From positions 1-47,240 of the forward strand of contig CAMVBJ010000025.1 in assembly GCA_947165675.1 (NCBI GenBank): 47,240 nt of DNA. The letters are read 5' to 3'. Numbering within the stretch: the stretch's first letter is position 1; each line of letters starts with the position of its first letter. A model generated the notes under the pieces. The model was not told the origin of the DNA and did no database searches. It was given only the letters and a program-made list of their open reading frames with translations. Position numbers and translations under genes: made by a program. Source of the DNA: an uncultured Prevotellaceae bacterium. GTDB lineage: Bacteria; Bacteroidota; Bacteroidia; Bacteroidales; Muribaculaceae. Shown here in pieces: positions 1 through 9,868 of the stretch.

Positions 1-12
1 TGTGAGAGGAAA

Positions 13-40
13 GGGAGCGAAAGCCAAAACTCTCGCTCCC
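13..40 (-). terminator. Hairpin terminator after the SusE/F-like gene
   Basis: GGGAGCGA at 13-20 pairs with TCGCTCCC at 33-40 around a 12-nt loop. On the minus strand the hairpin lies about 30 nt past the stop codon of the 73-2262 gene and is followed by TTTCCTC, a weak T-tract. It is probably an intrinsic terminator. Confidence 0.6.
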
Positions 41-72
41 CGACCTACTCGATTTTATCAAGTTAGCTGATC

Positions 73-2262
73 TTACTTGATGACCTTAACGGCGCTGTGG
101 CTGCCGTCGGTATAGGTGGTCAAGACGATGGTCAGACCATTGGCCTCGGTCATCTCCTGACCCATGATGTTGTAGTAGCGTACGCTCGATACAACCTTCT
201 CAACGTCGTTGATGATCTCGTCAACACCGGTGTTCTTGGTCAGACGATATACAGCGAAGTTGCCACCAGGATAGTACTGATAGATAGTTACACCATTGCC
301 ATCCTCATCGACCTCGGCGTTCAGCCAGTTGGCCTGATATGAGTTTGCATTGGTGGCTACAGTCGAGGGAACTACAGCGATGGGCTCCTCGGCACCTGCC
401 TCAGCGATAGCAAAACCATTCTGGTAGTCAGGCTTCTGGGGATAGATGAAGAATTCCTTACCGTCCCAGATGAAGGGGAACATGCCATTGGCGTTACCCT
501 TTTCGGGAACGATAACGGTGCTGCCAACAAAGTTGTCACCATCGGCCATAAGCTTCAGGGGCTGAGCATTGCGGGTAACATAAAGCAGAGCGTCCTCACC
601 ATTGAGGTCCTTGTAGAAGTTGATCACGGTCGAGCTGGTGGGAGTCAAACCGTCACAGGTAGCAACGTAGCACTCGTCAACGTTAACCTCACCACCGGCG
701 ATGGTCAGTACCGAAATGCCGCTGTTGGTTGCACCGGTCAGGTAGATGACACCATCTTCCATCAGGTTACCCTTGGCGAAGCCGAGGAAGTCACAACGAC
801 CCTCAATGCCACACTCAACGGGAACGGCGTATTCCTTCACTTCATTGGTCTCGGGGTTGATCACCTTGATGGTAGCCTCCTCGGTCCATGCATCGGGGAA
901 CTTGGCGTTGCTGACAACCAGGTTACCGGCCTCGTCGCGGGTCATACCGCAGTTGGCACCACCAGGATAGGTGGTGTTGGTCAGGCCATTCTCACCGACA
1001 ACGAGAATGCTCTGAGCAGCCTTGTCGTTGATGTAGAACATGCCGTTCATACCGAAGCCTTGACGAACGTCAGCAGTGCTCATGAATGAATCCAGACCAT
1101 TGAGATCCCATACCTTTACGACACCGTAACCCTCGCCGGGCTCGTCGCCCTTAGCAGTGATCACAATAGTCTTGGCCTCCAGATTGACCGTAACATCATA
1201 GGTGCCAGCGGGCAGCTTGAAGCTGTTGCCGTTACCAAAGTTGCTCAGAGGCAGCTCAACACCATACAAGTCAGGGCTTACCAGGAAACCATCCTCGGTA
1301 GCGCCGATGCGATAAGCGGCGATAGCGTCCCAGTTGTTCTCGTCTTCACCGAGGGTGGTGGTGAAGGAGAAGTAGCTGTAACCGATACCGTCGTTCTCAT
1401 CAATGTGCTCACCATCGGTTACGATGGTGGCAGTGAAGATGTTGCCATCCTTGGTTTCCATCTGCACGCCCTCGTTGGGCTTCCAGGTTTGGCCAAACAC
1501 TTCACCCAGGATGTAGAGTTCACCCGTGAGAATATCAGCACCACCGTTACGGATGAGCTGGCAGTGAACTTGCTGAGTCTCTGGCTCATACCTGAAGGTG
1601 ATGTCATAATTGCCGTCGTTGCTGGTGGTTACGACCATGTTGTCGGTGGGCCAGCTGTTGTCCCAGCTGTGGTTGCCCACAACCTTGAACTGAATCTCGG
1701 TGCCTGCAGCCAGGTCGATACCGTACTTCTTGAGCTCGTAGTTGCCGTTCTCCAGCTTGGTCATGTCGTTGTTGGTGTTCTCGGGATCCCACTCAGTGCC
1801 AAATACGACTGAGGGAGTGCCGGCAACAGTGTAGGAGTCAATCACGATGGGATCAACATAGCCATCGATCTTGAATCTCATGTTGGCGGGATCAAAGGTG
1901 AATACATAGTCACCACCAGAGCCGGTGAACTTGTAGGACTTGCCGCCAGTGGGGGCCTTCTGGGTGGTTACCCAGTTACCGGTGGTTACCTCTTCATCGA
2001 CTGAGCCTGTTGGGCCAATGCGATAGTTAGCGTTGAAGGTGTCCCAATTGCTGTCTTGGCCATCAGCCAAAACAAACCACACAGCACCACTGATGGTTGC
2101 TGTGTAACTGTAAGTTCCATCGCTGTTAGCGGTCATCTCCACACCTGCGGCGGGATTCCAGTTGCCGAATGGTGTGTTACCAACGATGTAGTATGCTGCC
2201 TGTGATGAAAAGGCCAGCATGACCATCATTGCAATAAGTGTAAAGATTTTTTTCATAGACAA
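73..2262 (-). CDS. Secreted multi-domain protein: SusE/F-like modules, propeller-like region, T9SS-type C-terminal domain
   Basis: 729 residues. A signal peptide (MKKIFTLIAMMVMLAFSSQA) is followed by three repeated modules of about 110 residues, each opening with a strand such as YYIVGNTPFGNWNP or LYILGEVFGQTWKPNEG. These resemble the beta-sandwich modules of SusE/SusF starch-binding proteins. From about residue 380 comes a region of repeated short strands (VVKVWDLNG, ILVVGENG, VIYLTGA) that looks like a beta-propeller. The end, from VRYYNIMGQEM to VKVIK, matches the short T9SS type A sorting domain common in Prevotella-like species. Surface or extracellular carbohydrate binding is inferred; no catalytic motif is visible. 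It is transcribed alone. Translation could start at the first Met or at the Met two codons later. No SusC/D partner is in the window. Confidence 0.75.
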   Translation of the reverse strand: MSMKKIFTLIAMMVMLAFSSQAAYYIVGNTPFGNWNPAAGVEMTANSDGTYSYTATISGAVWFVLADGQDSNWDTFNANYRIGPTGSVDEEVTTGNWVTTQKAPTGGKSYKFTGSGGDYVFTFDPANMRFKIDGYVDPIVIDSYTVAGTPSVVFGTEWDPENTNNDMTKLENGNYELKKYGIDLAAGTEIQFKVVGNHSWDNSWPTDNMVVTTSNDGNYDITFRYEPETQQVHCQLIRNGGADILTGELYILGEVFGQTWKPNEGVQMETKDGNIFTATIVTDGEHIDENDGIGYSYFSFTTTLGEDENNWDAIAAYRIGATEDGFLVSPDLYGVELPLSNFGNGNSFKLPAGTYDVTVNLEAKTIVITAKGDEPGEGYGVVKVWDLNGLDSFMSTADVRQGFGMNGMFYINDKAAQSILVVGENGLTNTTYPGGANCGMTRDEAGNLVVSNAKFPDAWTEEATIKVINPETNEVKEYAVPVECGIEGRCDFLGFAKGNLMEDGVIYLTGATNSGISVLTIAGGEVNVDECYVATCDGLTPTSSTVINFYKDLNGEDALLYVTRNAQPLKLMADGDNFVGSTVIVPEKGNANGMFPFIWDGKEFFIYPQKPDYQNGFAIAEAGAEEPIAVVPSTVATNANSYQANWLNAEVDEDGNGVTIYQYYPGGNFAVYRLTKNTGVDEIINDVEKVVSSVRYYNIMGQEMTEANGLTIVLTTYTDGSHSAVKVIK

Positions 2263-2373
2263 ATAATTAATTTGTTAAACAATATGATTAATGAAAAATG
2301 TATACAACTATCTTGTTTCGCACATTAATATCATTACAAAAAGTTGAAAAAAGACTATTCCGCAATGACTTGG

Positions 2374-2405
2374 CAAAGGTAACAAAGTTATTTCTAAACA
2401 ACAAA
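2374..2405 (-). promoter_or_regulatory. Bacteroidota promoter for the SusE/F-like gene
   Basis: On the minus strand TACCTTTG (2374-2381) matches the -7 box TAnnTTTG. A TTTG at 2402-2405 lies 20 nt upstream, the expected -33 spacing. The implied leader is about 105 nt. Confidence 0.65.
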
Positions 2406-2682
2406 ATAACCGAGAAAATATTTGCTAAACGGCCTTTTTTTAACATTGAAATGTTTTTTTATTGATAAAATCAGCAATAAGAACTTCATGTGTCTTACCA
2501 GATGTGATAAGGGAATAAACATCCCTTCGCTGGTTTGCCGGAAGCTAATGGCAACAGTCCAGTGATTGATAGGGTGCGGTTGTTTTTCATGATCCTTATC
2601 GCTTTGAGGAGTAACTTGAGATGAATTGATGTTAATTGTGTAATTATATTCAAATAAAATGCTCTGATCGGGAAATTAATAG
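2406..2682. other. Intergenic region without a recognisable gene
   Basis: The space between the two divergent promoters is AT-rich at 2400-2480 and mixed afterwards. It holds a 25-codon open frame at 2488-2565 (plus strand) with no promoter in front and no recognisable product. I see nothing else in it. Confidence 0.5.
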
Positions 2683-2690
2683 TACTTTTG
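2683..2690 (+). promoter_or_regulatory. -7 box for korAB
   Basis: TACTTTTG fits TAnnTTTG and leaves a leader of about 50 nt before the korA ATG. No clear -33 element is visible. Confidence 0.55.
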
Positions 2691-2744
2691 TGGCAGTTTT
2701 CAAATCACATCAACTTTAGATAGAGATAGAAAATAACAAAAGAA

Positions 2745-4595
2745 ATGGCAGAAAAAGCAAAAGTCCAGTTTCGACAGAGCATCGTCGTTCGCTTTTCAGG
2801 CGATAGTGGCGATGGTATGCAGTTGGCTGGCAACATCTTCTCTAATGTGAGTGCGGGACTTGGTGACCGCATTTCCACATTCCCCGATTATCCCGCCGAG
2901 GTGCGTGCCCCGCAGGGCTCCCTGGGCGGTGTTTCTGGTTTTCAGGTACACATCGGACACGGCGTGCACACGCCTGGTGACGAGTGTGATGTGCTGGTGG
3001 CAATGAACCCCGCCGCCCTTAAGCAGAATGCACAGTTCTTGCGCAAGGGAGGCGCCGCCATTGTTGATATCGACACTTTTACTCAAGCTGGTCTCGATAA
3101 GGCCCTGTACACGACCAATGACCCCTACGAGGAGCTGAACCTTAAAGCTCAGGTCATTGAGGCCCCAATTACCACGATGGTCAAGGAGGTGCTCAAGGAC
3201 ACTGGCATGGACTTGAAGTCCCAACTCAAGTGCCGCAATATGTTTGCCTTGGGTCTGGTGTGCTGGCTCTTCAACCGTCCCATGGAAGCGCCATTGAAAT
3301 TCTTGAAGGCTAAGTTTGCCGAGAAGCCTGACGTCTATGCTGCCAACGAGCTGGTTATCAAGGGTGGTTACAACTATGGTCACAACATCCATGCTACTGT
3401 ATCGACCTACCGTATCCAGAGTGATGAGGTCCGTCCTGGCACCTATACCGACGTTAGTGGTAACAAGGCGACTGCATGGGGCTTGATTAAGGCTTCAGAG
3501 ATGAGCGGTCGTCCACTGTTCCTGGGTTCTTATCCCATTACTCCAGCAACCGATATCCTGCATGAGTTGGCCAAGCGTCGCGACTTGGGTGTGAAGGCTA
3601 TCCAGATGGAAGATGAGATCGGAGGCATCTGCTCGGCGATTGGTGCAGCTTTCGCTGGCCACTTGGCTGTGACAACCACATCGGGCCCAGGTTTGGCTCT
3701 AAAGAGCGAAGCCTTAGGTCTGGCTGTGATGGCCGAGTTGCCACTTGTACTCGTTGACGTGCAGCGTGGTGGTCCCTCAACGGGATTGCCTACCAAGACC
3801 GAACAGACCGACTTGAACCAGGCGCTGTATGGCCGCAGTGGTGAAAGCCCCCTCGTGGTGCTTGCTGCTGCATCGCCTACCGACTGCTTCAAGATGGCTT
3901 TCCAGGCAGCGCGCATCGCTATTGAGCACATGACGCCTGTCATCTTGTTGACCGACGCCTTTATTGCCAACGGTTCTTCGGCATGGCGTATCCCCGAGGA
4001 GGGTGAATACCCAGTCATCAAGCCCAACTATGTTCCAGAGGCTTTGAAGCCGACATGGACTCCGTTTATGCGCAATGCATTAGGTATTCGCTATTGGGCT
4101 ATCCCAGGCACCCCTGGCCTGGAGCATGTGGTGGGCGGTCTTGAGAAAGACTACAATCTGGGTGTGTTGAGTAACGATCCCATCAACCATGCCCACATGG
4201 TAGAGACCCGCCGCCTGAAGATTGCTAATGTTGCTAATGACATACCAGAACTCAAGGTGAAAGGCGATGCCAGTGCAGAGACTATTATCCTGGGTTGGGG
4301 TAGTACCTATGGACACATCTTGGATGCCGTTAACCGCTTGAATGAGGACGGCTTCAGAATCGCGATGACACACATCCGCTATATCAACCCGCTGCCCAAG
4401 AACACCGCTGAATTGCTCAGTCGCTACAAGACGGTGATTGTCGCTGAACTCAACACGGGCCAACTGGCCAGCTACTTGCAGAGCAAGATTCCTAACCTGA
4501 ACATCTGCCACATTAATAAGGTGCAGGGTCAACCATTCTTGGTTCAGGAGATTGTCGAAGGAGTTAAAAATATCATGATGGAGGAGGAATTGTAA
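2745..4595 (+). CDS. korA: 2-oxoacid:ferredoxin oxidoreductase, fused gamma-alpha subunit
   Basis: 616 residues, the usual size of the fused gamma-alpha subunit in Bacteroidales. With KorB it oxidatively decarboxylates a 2-oxoacid (most likely 2-oxoglutarate) with CoA, giving acyl-CoA, CO2 and reduced ferredoxin in the cytoplasm. Residues about 12-190 form the gamma domain (FSGDSGDGMQLAGN and the PAEVRAPQG region). The alpha pyrimidine-binding domain starts near residue 240 and carries the family motif YPITPATDI, then MEDEIG and TSGPGLALK. The C-terminal part (about 500-610) is the transketolase C-like domain. Its stop codon overlaps the korB start (TAATG), which implies coupled translation. 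Substrate choice between 2-oxoglutarate and branched-chain acids cannot be settled from sequence alone. Confidence 0.93.
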   Translation: MAEKAKVQFRQSIVVRFSGDSGDGMQLAGNIFSNVSAGLGDRISTFPDYPAEVRAPQGSLGGVSGFQVHIGHGVHTPGDECDVLVAMNPAALKQNAQFLRKGGAAIVDIDTFTQAGLDKALYTTNDPYEELNLKAQVIEAPITTMVKEVLKDTGMDLKSQLKCRNMFALGLVCWLFNRPMEAPLKFLKAKFAEKPDVYAANELVIKGGYNYGHNIHATVSTYRIQSDEVRPGTYTDVSGNKATAWGLIKASEMSGRPLFLGSYPITPATDILHELAKRRDLGVKAIQMEDEIGGICSAIGAAFAGHLAVTTTSGPGLALKSEALGLAVMAELPLVLVDVQRGGPSTGLPTKTEQTDLNQALYGRSGESPLVVLAAASPTDCFKMAFQAARIAIEHMTPVILLTDAFIANGSSAWRIPEEGEYPVIKPNYVPEALKPTWTPFMRNALGIRYWAIPGTPGLEHVVGGLEKDYNLGVLSNDPINHAHMVETRRLKIANVANDIPELKVKGDASAETIILGWGSTYGHILDAVNRLNEDGFRIAMTHIRYINPLPKNTAELLSRYKTVIVAELNTGQLASYLQSKIPNLNICHINKVQGQPFLVQEIVEGVKNIMMEEEL

Positions 4596-5629
4596 TGGAA
4601 AAGAAAGAAAATATCCAGCCTGCAGTGGCTCACAAGCCACTCGATTTCAAGAATAACCAGCCCGTGCGTTGGTGTCCTGGTTGTGGTGACCACGCTGTGC
4701 TCAATGTCCTGCTCAAGGCCATGGCACAACTTAATATACCGCCCGAGAAGACCGCTGTTATTTCAGGTATCGGTTGCAGTTCTCGTCTTCCTTACTACAC
4801 TCGCACTTACGCCTTCCACACCATTCATGGTCGTGGCGGAGCTGTGGCTACTGGTTTCAAGACAGCTAACCCCGAGATGACCGTATGGCAGGTATCGGGT
4901 GACGGTGACTGCCTGGCCATCGGTGGCAACCATTTCATCCATGAGGTGCGTCGCAACATTGATGTCAACCTGTTGTTGCTCAACAACCGCATCTACGGTC
5001 TGACCAAGGGGCAGTTCTCTCCCACGAGTGCCCGTGGCTTCAAGTCCAAGTCGTCACCCTATGGCACTGTCGAGGATCCCTTCATCCCCGCCGAGCTGAC
5101 CTTCGGTGCTCGCGGCACGTTCTTTGCCCGTAGTCTGGATGTGGCGTTGGACATCAGCCAGGAGGTGATGATGGCTGCTGCCAGGCACAAGGGTTGCTCG
5201 GTCGTTGAGATTCTGCAGAACTGCATGATCTTTAACAATGGCATCCACAGCTATATTACCGACCGTGAGAATCGTCCTGACCGTACTATCCACCTCGTTC
5301 ATGGCGAGAAGATGATCTTCGGCAAGGACCATAACCGTGGCATTGTTCAAGATGGCTTTGGTCTCAAGGCTGTAACCATCGGTGAGGACGGATATACTAT
5401 CGACGACGTGCTCGTTCACGACGCTCATTGTGAGAGCTCGTTTGTTCACCAGATGCTTGCTATGATGGACGGTACCGATTTGCCCGTGGCATTGGGTGTT
5501 ATCCGTGCTGTCGAAGCTCCCACCTATGAGACCGCAGTTGCTGAGCAGGTCGAGCAAGCCAAGGCCATGCACGGCTTCACCTGTCTGAACGACGTCATCA
5601 TGGCTGGTGATACCTGGCAAGTCGATTAA
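4595..5629 (+). CDS. korB: 2-oxoacid:ferredoxin oxidoreductase, beta subunit
   Basis: 344 residues. This is the TPP- and Fe-S-binding subunit. The N-terminal WCPGCGDH and the later GIGCSS supply cysteines expected to ligate the 4Fe-4S cluster. The TPP motif runs from GDGD (about residue 106) to the NN about 28 residues later. NRIYGLTKGQFSPT is typical of the beta subunits of this family. The start codon shares one base with the korA stop. No ferredoxin-domain subunit (KorD) or extra gamma gene follows, in keeping with the two-subunit form. The gene converges on the DUF445 gene with only six bases between the stop codons. Confidence 0.93.
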   Translation: MEKKENIQPAVAHKPLDFKNNQPVRWCPGCGDHAVLNVLLKAMAQLNIPPEKTAVISGIGCSSRLPYYTRTYAFHTIHGRGGAVATGFKTANPEMTVWQVSGDGDCLAIGGNHFIHEVRRNIDVNLLLLNNRIYGLTKGQFSPTSARGFKSKSSPYGTVEDPFIPAELTFGARGTFFARSLDVALDISQEVMMAAARHKGCSVVEILQNCMIFNNGIHSYITDRENRPDRTIHLVHGEKMIFGKDHNRGIVQDGFGLKAVTIGEDGYTIDDVLVHDAHCESSFVHQMLAMMDGTDLPVALGVIRAVEAPTYETAVAEQVEQAKAMHGFTCLNDVIMAGDTWQVD

Positions 5630-5635
5630 CAATGC

Positions 5636-6541
5636 TTAGAATAGGGACGTAATCGTTCCCATGATACAACCCAACAGGGCTCCGAGCCACACGATGGCGC
5701 GGAGCTCTTTTTTCATTACGTCGAGGATGATGGCTTCAGCCTCATTCATGTCCATCTCGTTGATGCGATGCTCGATGATGGCGCTGATGTCGATGTCTTG
5801 AAGAATGCGTGGCAGGTGTTCGGTGATAATGACGCGATAGGCATTTAGGATGCCTCCCTTGATTTGAGCTAACTGTTCCTGGTGTCCGGTCGTTAATTCT
5901 TTCATTGTCATACTCATTAGGTGCTCGCTCTCCTCGGTAACGAGGTGCTCAATCATCTGCTGAGAGTTGTTTTGCAGGATTTCATTGATGTGCTTGGCCA
6001 TGATTTTCTCGATGGGTTGAGCCAGTCCGGCGACCAGTTTGTCTGCACCAAACAATCCCGCCACACTGTTGCGGGTTTTCTCTAAGGCGTGCTCTGTCGC
6101 CATGTGAGCAATGCTTTCACCCAATGAAGAATCCTGCAACTTTCCTGTAATCATCTTGACGATACCGTTCGAGACGTCTGTGCGCATGGCCGTGATGTCT
6201 TGTGTTGTCAAGTAGTGACTGGCAAACTCCTCGATAGTCTCGTCATTCTGGCTCTGAGTGGCAACAAACTCATCGATAGCATGACCGATTTTGTCCAGCA
6301 TGTCATCACTCAACAGGCTGCTCTCCAGTACTTCACGATTCATCAGGTTCTCGCTCACGGCTTTGCCTATTGATGTGGCAATGCGACTCTTCTCCTTGGG
6401 GATGATGCCTGGAGTAAACGGGATATGCACGCCCATGAAGTATTTGGCCTGATGTGGCCTGAACAACATCCTTATTGCAATGTCGTTGGTGATATATCCG
6501 ATCACTGCGCCCACTGCGGGACCTATCAAGTAATGTATCAT
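5636..6541 (-). CDS. DUF445 family membrane protein
   Basis: 301 residues. The N-terminal hydrophobic segment (LIGPAVGAVIGYITNDIAI) leads into the family signature MLFRPHQAKYFMG ... PFTPGIIPKEKSRIA. A long, mostly helical, charged middle region is followed by a C-terminal membrane helix (IVWLGALLGCIMGTITSLF). This two-ended membrane layout is typical of DUF445 (YheB-like) proteins, whose function is not established. It starts 28 bases after the LolA-like gene on the same strand and is probably co-transcribed with it. Confidence 0.85.
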   Translation of the reverse strand: MIHYLIGPAVGAVIGYITNDIAIRMLFRPHQAKYFMGVHIPFTPGIIPKEKSRIATSIGKAVSENLMNREVLESSLLSDDMLDKIGHAIDEFVATQSQNDETIEEFASHYLTTQDITAMRTDVSNGIVKMITGKLQDSSLGESIAHMATEHALEKTRNSVAGLFGADKLVAGLAQPIEKIMAKHINEILQNNSQQMIEHLVTEESEHLMSMTMKELTTGHQEQLAQIKGGILNAYRVIITEHLPRILQDIDISAIIEHRINEMDMNEAEAIILDVMKKELRAIVWLGALLGCIMGTITSLF

Positions 6542-6569
6542 CGTTCTGATCTACTATAAGTATATAATA

Positions 6570-7181
6570 TCACCTCAAGTCAACGACTTCGGTTCCTGCC
6601 GGCACCTGGCTCTTGTCAAAGGTGAAAGTTGATGTTGGCAACGACTTGTGCTTGTAGTTTGTAATCTTGACAGTATAGACACTCTTGTCATTCATCTCAA
6701 AGCGTGCAGTGCGCAGTAGTGATGTCGATTCGTCAAAATAGAGCCACAACGTCTTGATGTTGTCTTTTTTCTTAGGGGTGAGTTTGATGACATAGGTCTT
6801 GTCTGTCTTAGCCTTAGCTCTCTTCATGTTGAAGCTTGCCTTGAAATGGGCGGCGGCAGCCATCGGATTGGTTAGTTGCAGCTCGCTTGCTGTGGGAGCT
6901 GTGATGTTAACCTCACTGGTTACGGGGGACCATGACCATTGTGTCTTGCCGTCATACCAGCACTTGGCATCAGATGAGATGATGCGGAATTTATTCCCCT
7001 GCATGGCAATGGTGCCAGAACTTGTCCCTTGGGAAGTCGTCACACTGTAGTTAGCCGTAACGCCTCCCCCTGCATTGATGGCGGCTACACATTTGTCAAT
7101 CATCGTGGCTGGTGCCTGGGCCAGCATCATCAGTGTCGCCAGGCAGGTAAAAATTGCTATTATTACTCTCTTCATTGTCAA
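6570..7181 (-). CDS. LolA-like outer-membrane lipoprotein carrier protein
   Basis: 203 residues with a signal peptide (KRVIIAIFTCLATLMMLAQA). The mature part alternates short beta strands (ANYSVTTSQG, GTIAMQGNKFRIIS, CWYDGKTQWSW, LWLYFDESTSLLRTARF) and fits the half-barrel fold of LolA. Periplasmic LolA carries lipoproteins from LolCDE to the outer membrane; in Bacteroidota the family is divergent, so the role here is inferred. The gene sits downstream of ftsK, a common Bacteroidales arrangement, but a clear terminator separates the two. I found no exact TAnnTTTG box in the gap, so its promoter is unclear. Met3 is an alternative start. Confidence 0.8.
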   Translation of the reverse strand: MTMKRVIIAIFTCLATLMMLAQAPATMIDKCVAAINAGGGVTANYSVTTSQGTSSGTIAMQGNKFRIISSDAKCWYDGKTQWSWSPVTSEVNITAPTASELQLTNPMAAAAHFKASFNMKRAKAKTDKTYVIKLTPKKKDNIKTLWLYFDESTSLLRTARFEMNDKSVYTVKITNYKHKSLPTSTFTFDKSQVPAGTEVVDLR

Positions 7182-7230
7182 TGTTGTTGGTTGATTGATA
7201 TTACTTTTACTTTTTTATAGTATTATGAGT

Positions 7231-7259
7231 GCAAAAAGAGTGCCAACGTGGGCACTCTT
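7231..7259 (-). terminator. Intrinsic terminator after ftsK
   Basis: AAGAGTGCC (7236-7244) pairs with GGCACTCTT (7251-7259) around a 6-nt loop. On the minus strand the hairpin is followed by TTTTTG. It lies about 20 nt past the ftsK stop codon. Confidence 0.8.
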
Positions 7260-7278
7260 GTCATGTTGCAACATTAAT

Positions 7279-9801
7279 TTAGTGGGTGAACAGCTGGTCA
7301 ATGTCCATGGGACTCACCAGCACCTGGCGTGGCTTGCTGCCCTGGGCAGGACCCACAATGCCTGCATGCTCCATCTGATCCATCAAGCGGCCCGCACGGT
7401 TGTAGCCGATCTCGTAGCGACGTTGTAGCGACGATGTGCTGGCGGTATTACTCATGACGATAAAGCGTGCAGCCTCCTCGAACAGCGGGTCACGGTCCTT
7501 GACATTACCCACGTTGGCATCACCGCCGCCGCTCTCGTCTTTACCGACGTATTCGGGAAGCATGTAACAATTCTCGTGGTTGATGTCTCGGTCATTATCC
7601 TCTTGTTCCTTGATGTAGTCACAGATGTTAACGATATCTGGCGTGTCAACAAACGGGCACTGTAACCTGGTCAATTCGCCGTCGATCTGGAACAACATGT
7701 CACCACGGCCAATAAGCTGCTGAGCTCCTGTGCGGTCGATGATGATCTGGCTATCGGTGCGTTGAGCAACAGCAAACGCAATGCGGCCAGGGAAGTTACC
7801 CTTAATCAAGCCCGTAATGACCTTGGCCGACGGACGTTGCGTGGCTATAATCATGTGGATGCCCACTGCGCGTGCTTTCTGGGCAATGCGCACCAGTGGT
7901 GTCTCGACTTCTTTGCCAGCAGTCATGATCATGTCGCTGAACTCGTCGATGATGCCCACGATGTAGGGCATGTAATGATATTTCTTTTCGCCATGCTCGT
8001 CGCGCACCTCACGTAGTTCTCTGCGCCACATCTCGTTGTAGTCGCTCACGTTGCGCACTCTCACCTCTTCAAATATCTTGTAGCGGTCTTCCATCTCCTG
8101 CACCAGGCAGTTCAACGTCTTGATAACGCGGTCGGTGTCGGTGATGATGGCTTTCTCCTCTCCTGGAGCTTTAGCAAAGTAGTATTTCTCCAGGTCGGCA
8201 TACACGCTAAATTCCACGCGCTTGGGGTCAACAAGGACAAACTTGAGTTCTGACGGTCCTTTCTTGTACAGCAAGGACGTGATGATGGCATTCAAACCAA
8301 CGGATTTACCTTTACCGGTAGCACCAGCGACCAGCAGGTGTGGCATCTTGGTCAAGTCGGCTATAAACACCTCGTTGCTCACGGTGCAACCAAGGCACAT
8401 GGGCAACTTGGCACGGCTCTCCTGGAACGCTTTGGAGCCCAGCACTTCGCGCATGGACACCACTTGCGGGTCACGGTTTGGCACCTCGATGCCGATGGTA
8501 CCCTTACCGGGCATGGGAGCAATGATGCGGATGCCCAGAGCCGCGAGACTCAATGCGATATCATCTTCCAGGCCGCGTATTTTATTGACGCGCACTCCGT
8601 CTTCAGGAACAATCTCAAATAGTGTCACCGTGGGACCAACGTGAACCATGATTTCCTTGATCTCGATACCATACTTGCTCAAGGTGTCACGGATGCGCTC
8701 CTTGTTTTCGTCTTGCTCTTGCTTATCCACACTGTTGGGATTCATGCTGATGTCTTGCAATAAGTCAAGGGTGGGGAATTGATAGTGACGGTACTCGCCA
8801 GTGGGATCATGGGGATTGCTCACGTCGGTGCTCGCCATGATAGGCTTGAGTTTAGCAGCCCCATCGTCATTGACTGGGGTGTTATTGTCATCTCTGCCTC
8901 TGGGTTTGCGCTTGACGCGGCTCATGACAGATGAACGCTTCTCATCGATGCTGTCGTCATTGTCATCGGCCTTGTTTAAACTGGAAACTTTCTGCTCTCC
9001 GCCCAGGAAGGTAGAGTGTCCTGGCTCGCTGACAACCTTTTCTGCTTCCTCCTTGCTGCGACTGCGTTTTTTCTCAATTTCCTGTTGAAGTTGCTTGTAC
9101 AGGGCCGAGAACGTCTGGTAGGTGAGGAATACCCATAGCATCAGTATTGCAAGGTTGACAGCAATCATACCATATAAGCCCACCAGTCCCAACAACCACT
9201 TGTTGGCATAGAAGCCGAAGTAGCCGCCCAGCGGGAAAAAGGTGATAGGTTTCATGAAGTAGGTAGCGGCACCCACAATCATTGAGCAGGTGAAGATGCT
9301 GTATAGGCTCACGAGAGTGTAAGAGAAGAAATGTGTCTTCTGACCCTGGCGAACCATGCGCAAACCTAACGTGAGGAACCATGCTACAATGATAAATGCA
9401 GCAACGCCAACACCGCTTGAGATGAAGAAGTCACTTAACGACGCACCCATCGCAGCTCCAGCGTTGCGTATCTGGTCAGGCACCTGGGCATTCTCGATCA
9501 TCGAGTAGTTAGTGATGCGGTTCTGGTCACTCATGCCTGCCGACATGAAGAACGACAAGAACGAGATCAACAGGTAGATGCCTGTCAAGAGCATGATAAT
9601 TCCAATGGCAAACTTCATCCTGCCGTTTTGGAAAAACGCCAGAAAACGTTGCCACCGGGTGACCTTGCTGTTATCAATGGCGTTCTCGACCTCGCGAGAC
9701 CTGCGATAGGCCTCGGATTTCTGTACTCCACTGATGTCAGGACCATAATAGCCTTGATTATCACTCATGTTATTGTTGCGCTTGCTTTGACTCTTGCTCA
9801 T
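7279..9801 (-). CDS. ftsK: DNA translocase FtsK
   Basis: 840 residues. FtsK/SpoIIIE translocases pump chromosomal DNA at the division septum and help XerCD resolve dimers. The N-terminal third has about four membrane helices (from FAIGIIMLLTGIYLLISFLS to NLAILMLWVFL), followed by an acidic and basic low-complexity linker. The motor domain carries Walker A GATGKGKS and Walker B IVGIIDEFSDM. The C-terminal gamma winged helix (FEEAARFIVMSN ... YNRAGRLMDQME) would read KOPS-like DNA signals. Lys replaces the usual Ser in the Walker A loop (GKGKS), a change I believe is usual in Bacteroidota. Two starts are possible: the first Met, or Met12 at 9768. Confidence 0.95.
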   Translation of the reverse strand: MSKSQSKRNNNMSDNQGYYGPDISGVQKSEAYRRSREVENAIDNSKVTRWQRFLAFFQNGRMKFAIGIIMLLTGIYLLISFLSFFMSAGMSDQNRITNYSMIENAQVPDQIRNAGAAMGASLSDFFISSGVGVAAFIIVAWFLTLGLRMVRQGQKTHFFSYTLVSLYSIFTCSMIVGAATYFMKPITFFPLGGYFGFYANKWLLGLVGLYGMIAVNLAILMLWVFLTYQTFSALYKQLQQEIEKKRSRSKEEAEKVVSEPGHSTFLGGEQKVSSLNKADDNDDSIDEKRSSVMSRVKRKPRGRDDNNTPVNDDGAAKLKPIMASTDVSNPHDPTGEYRHYQFPTLDLLQDISMNPNSVDKQEQDENKERIRDTLSKYGIEIKEIMVHVGPTVTLFEIVPEDGVRVNKIRGLEDDIALSLAALGIRIIAPMPGKGTIGIEVPNRDPQVVSMREVLGSKAFQESRAKLPMCLGCTVSNEVFIADLTKMPHLLVAGATGKGKSVGLNAIITSLLYKKGPSELKFVLVDPKRVEFSVYADLEKYYFAKAPGEEKAIITDTDRVIKTLNCLVQEMEDRYKIFEEVRVRNVSDYNEMWRRELREVRDEHGEKKYHYMPYIVGIIDEFSDMIMTAGKEVETPLVRIAQKARAVGIHMIIATQRPSAKVITGLIKGNFPGRIAFAVAQRTDSQIIIDRTGAQQLIGRGDMLFQIDGELTRLQCPFVDTPDIVNICDYIKEQEDNDRDINHENCYMLPEYVGKDESGGGDANVGNVKDRDPLFEEAARFIVMSNTASTSSLQRRYEIGYNRAGRLMDQMEHAGIVGPAQGSKPRQVLVSPMDIDQLFTH

Positions 9802-9868
9802 TGTTGCTATCGATATTTTGCCGTCTGATTAAATTGGGGCCGTAAAATTACAAAATAAAATCGATTTA

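Noticed and set aside
2488-2565. 25-codon open frame in the gene 1 / korA gap (MCLTRCDKGINIPSLVCRK)
   Set aside because: No promoter box or terminator surrounds it and nothing supports translation; such short frames are expected by chance.
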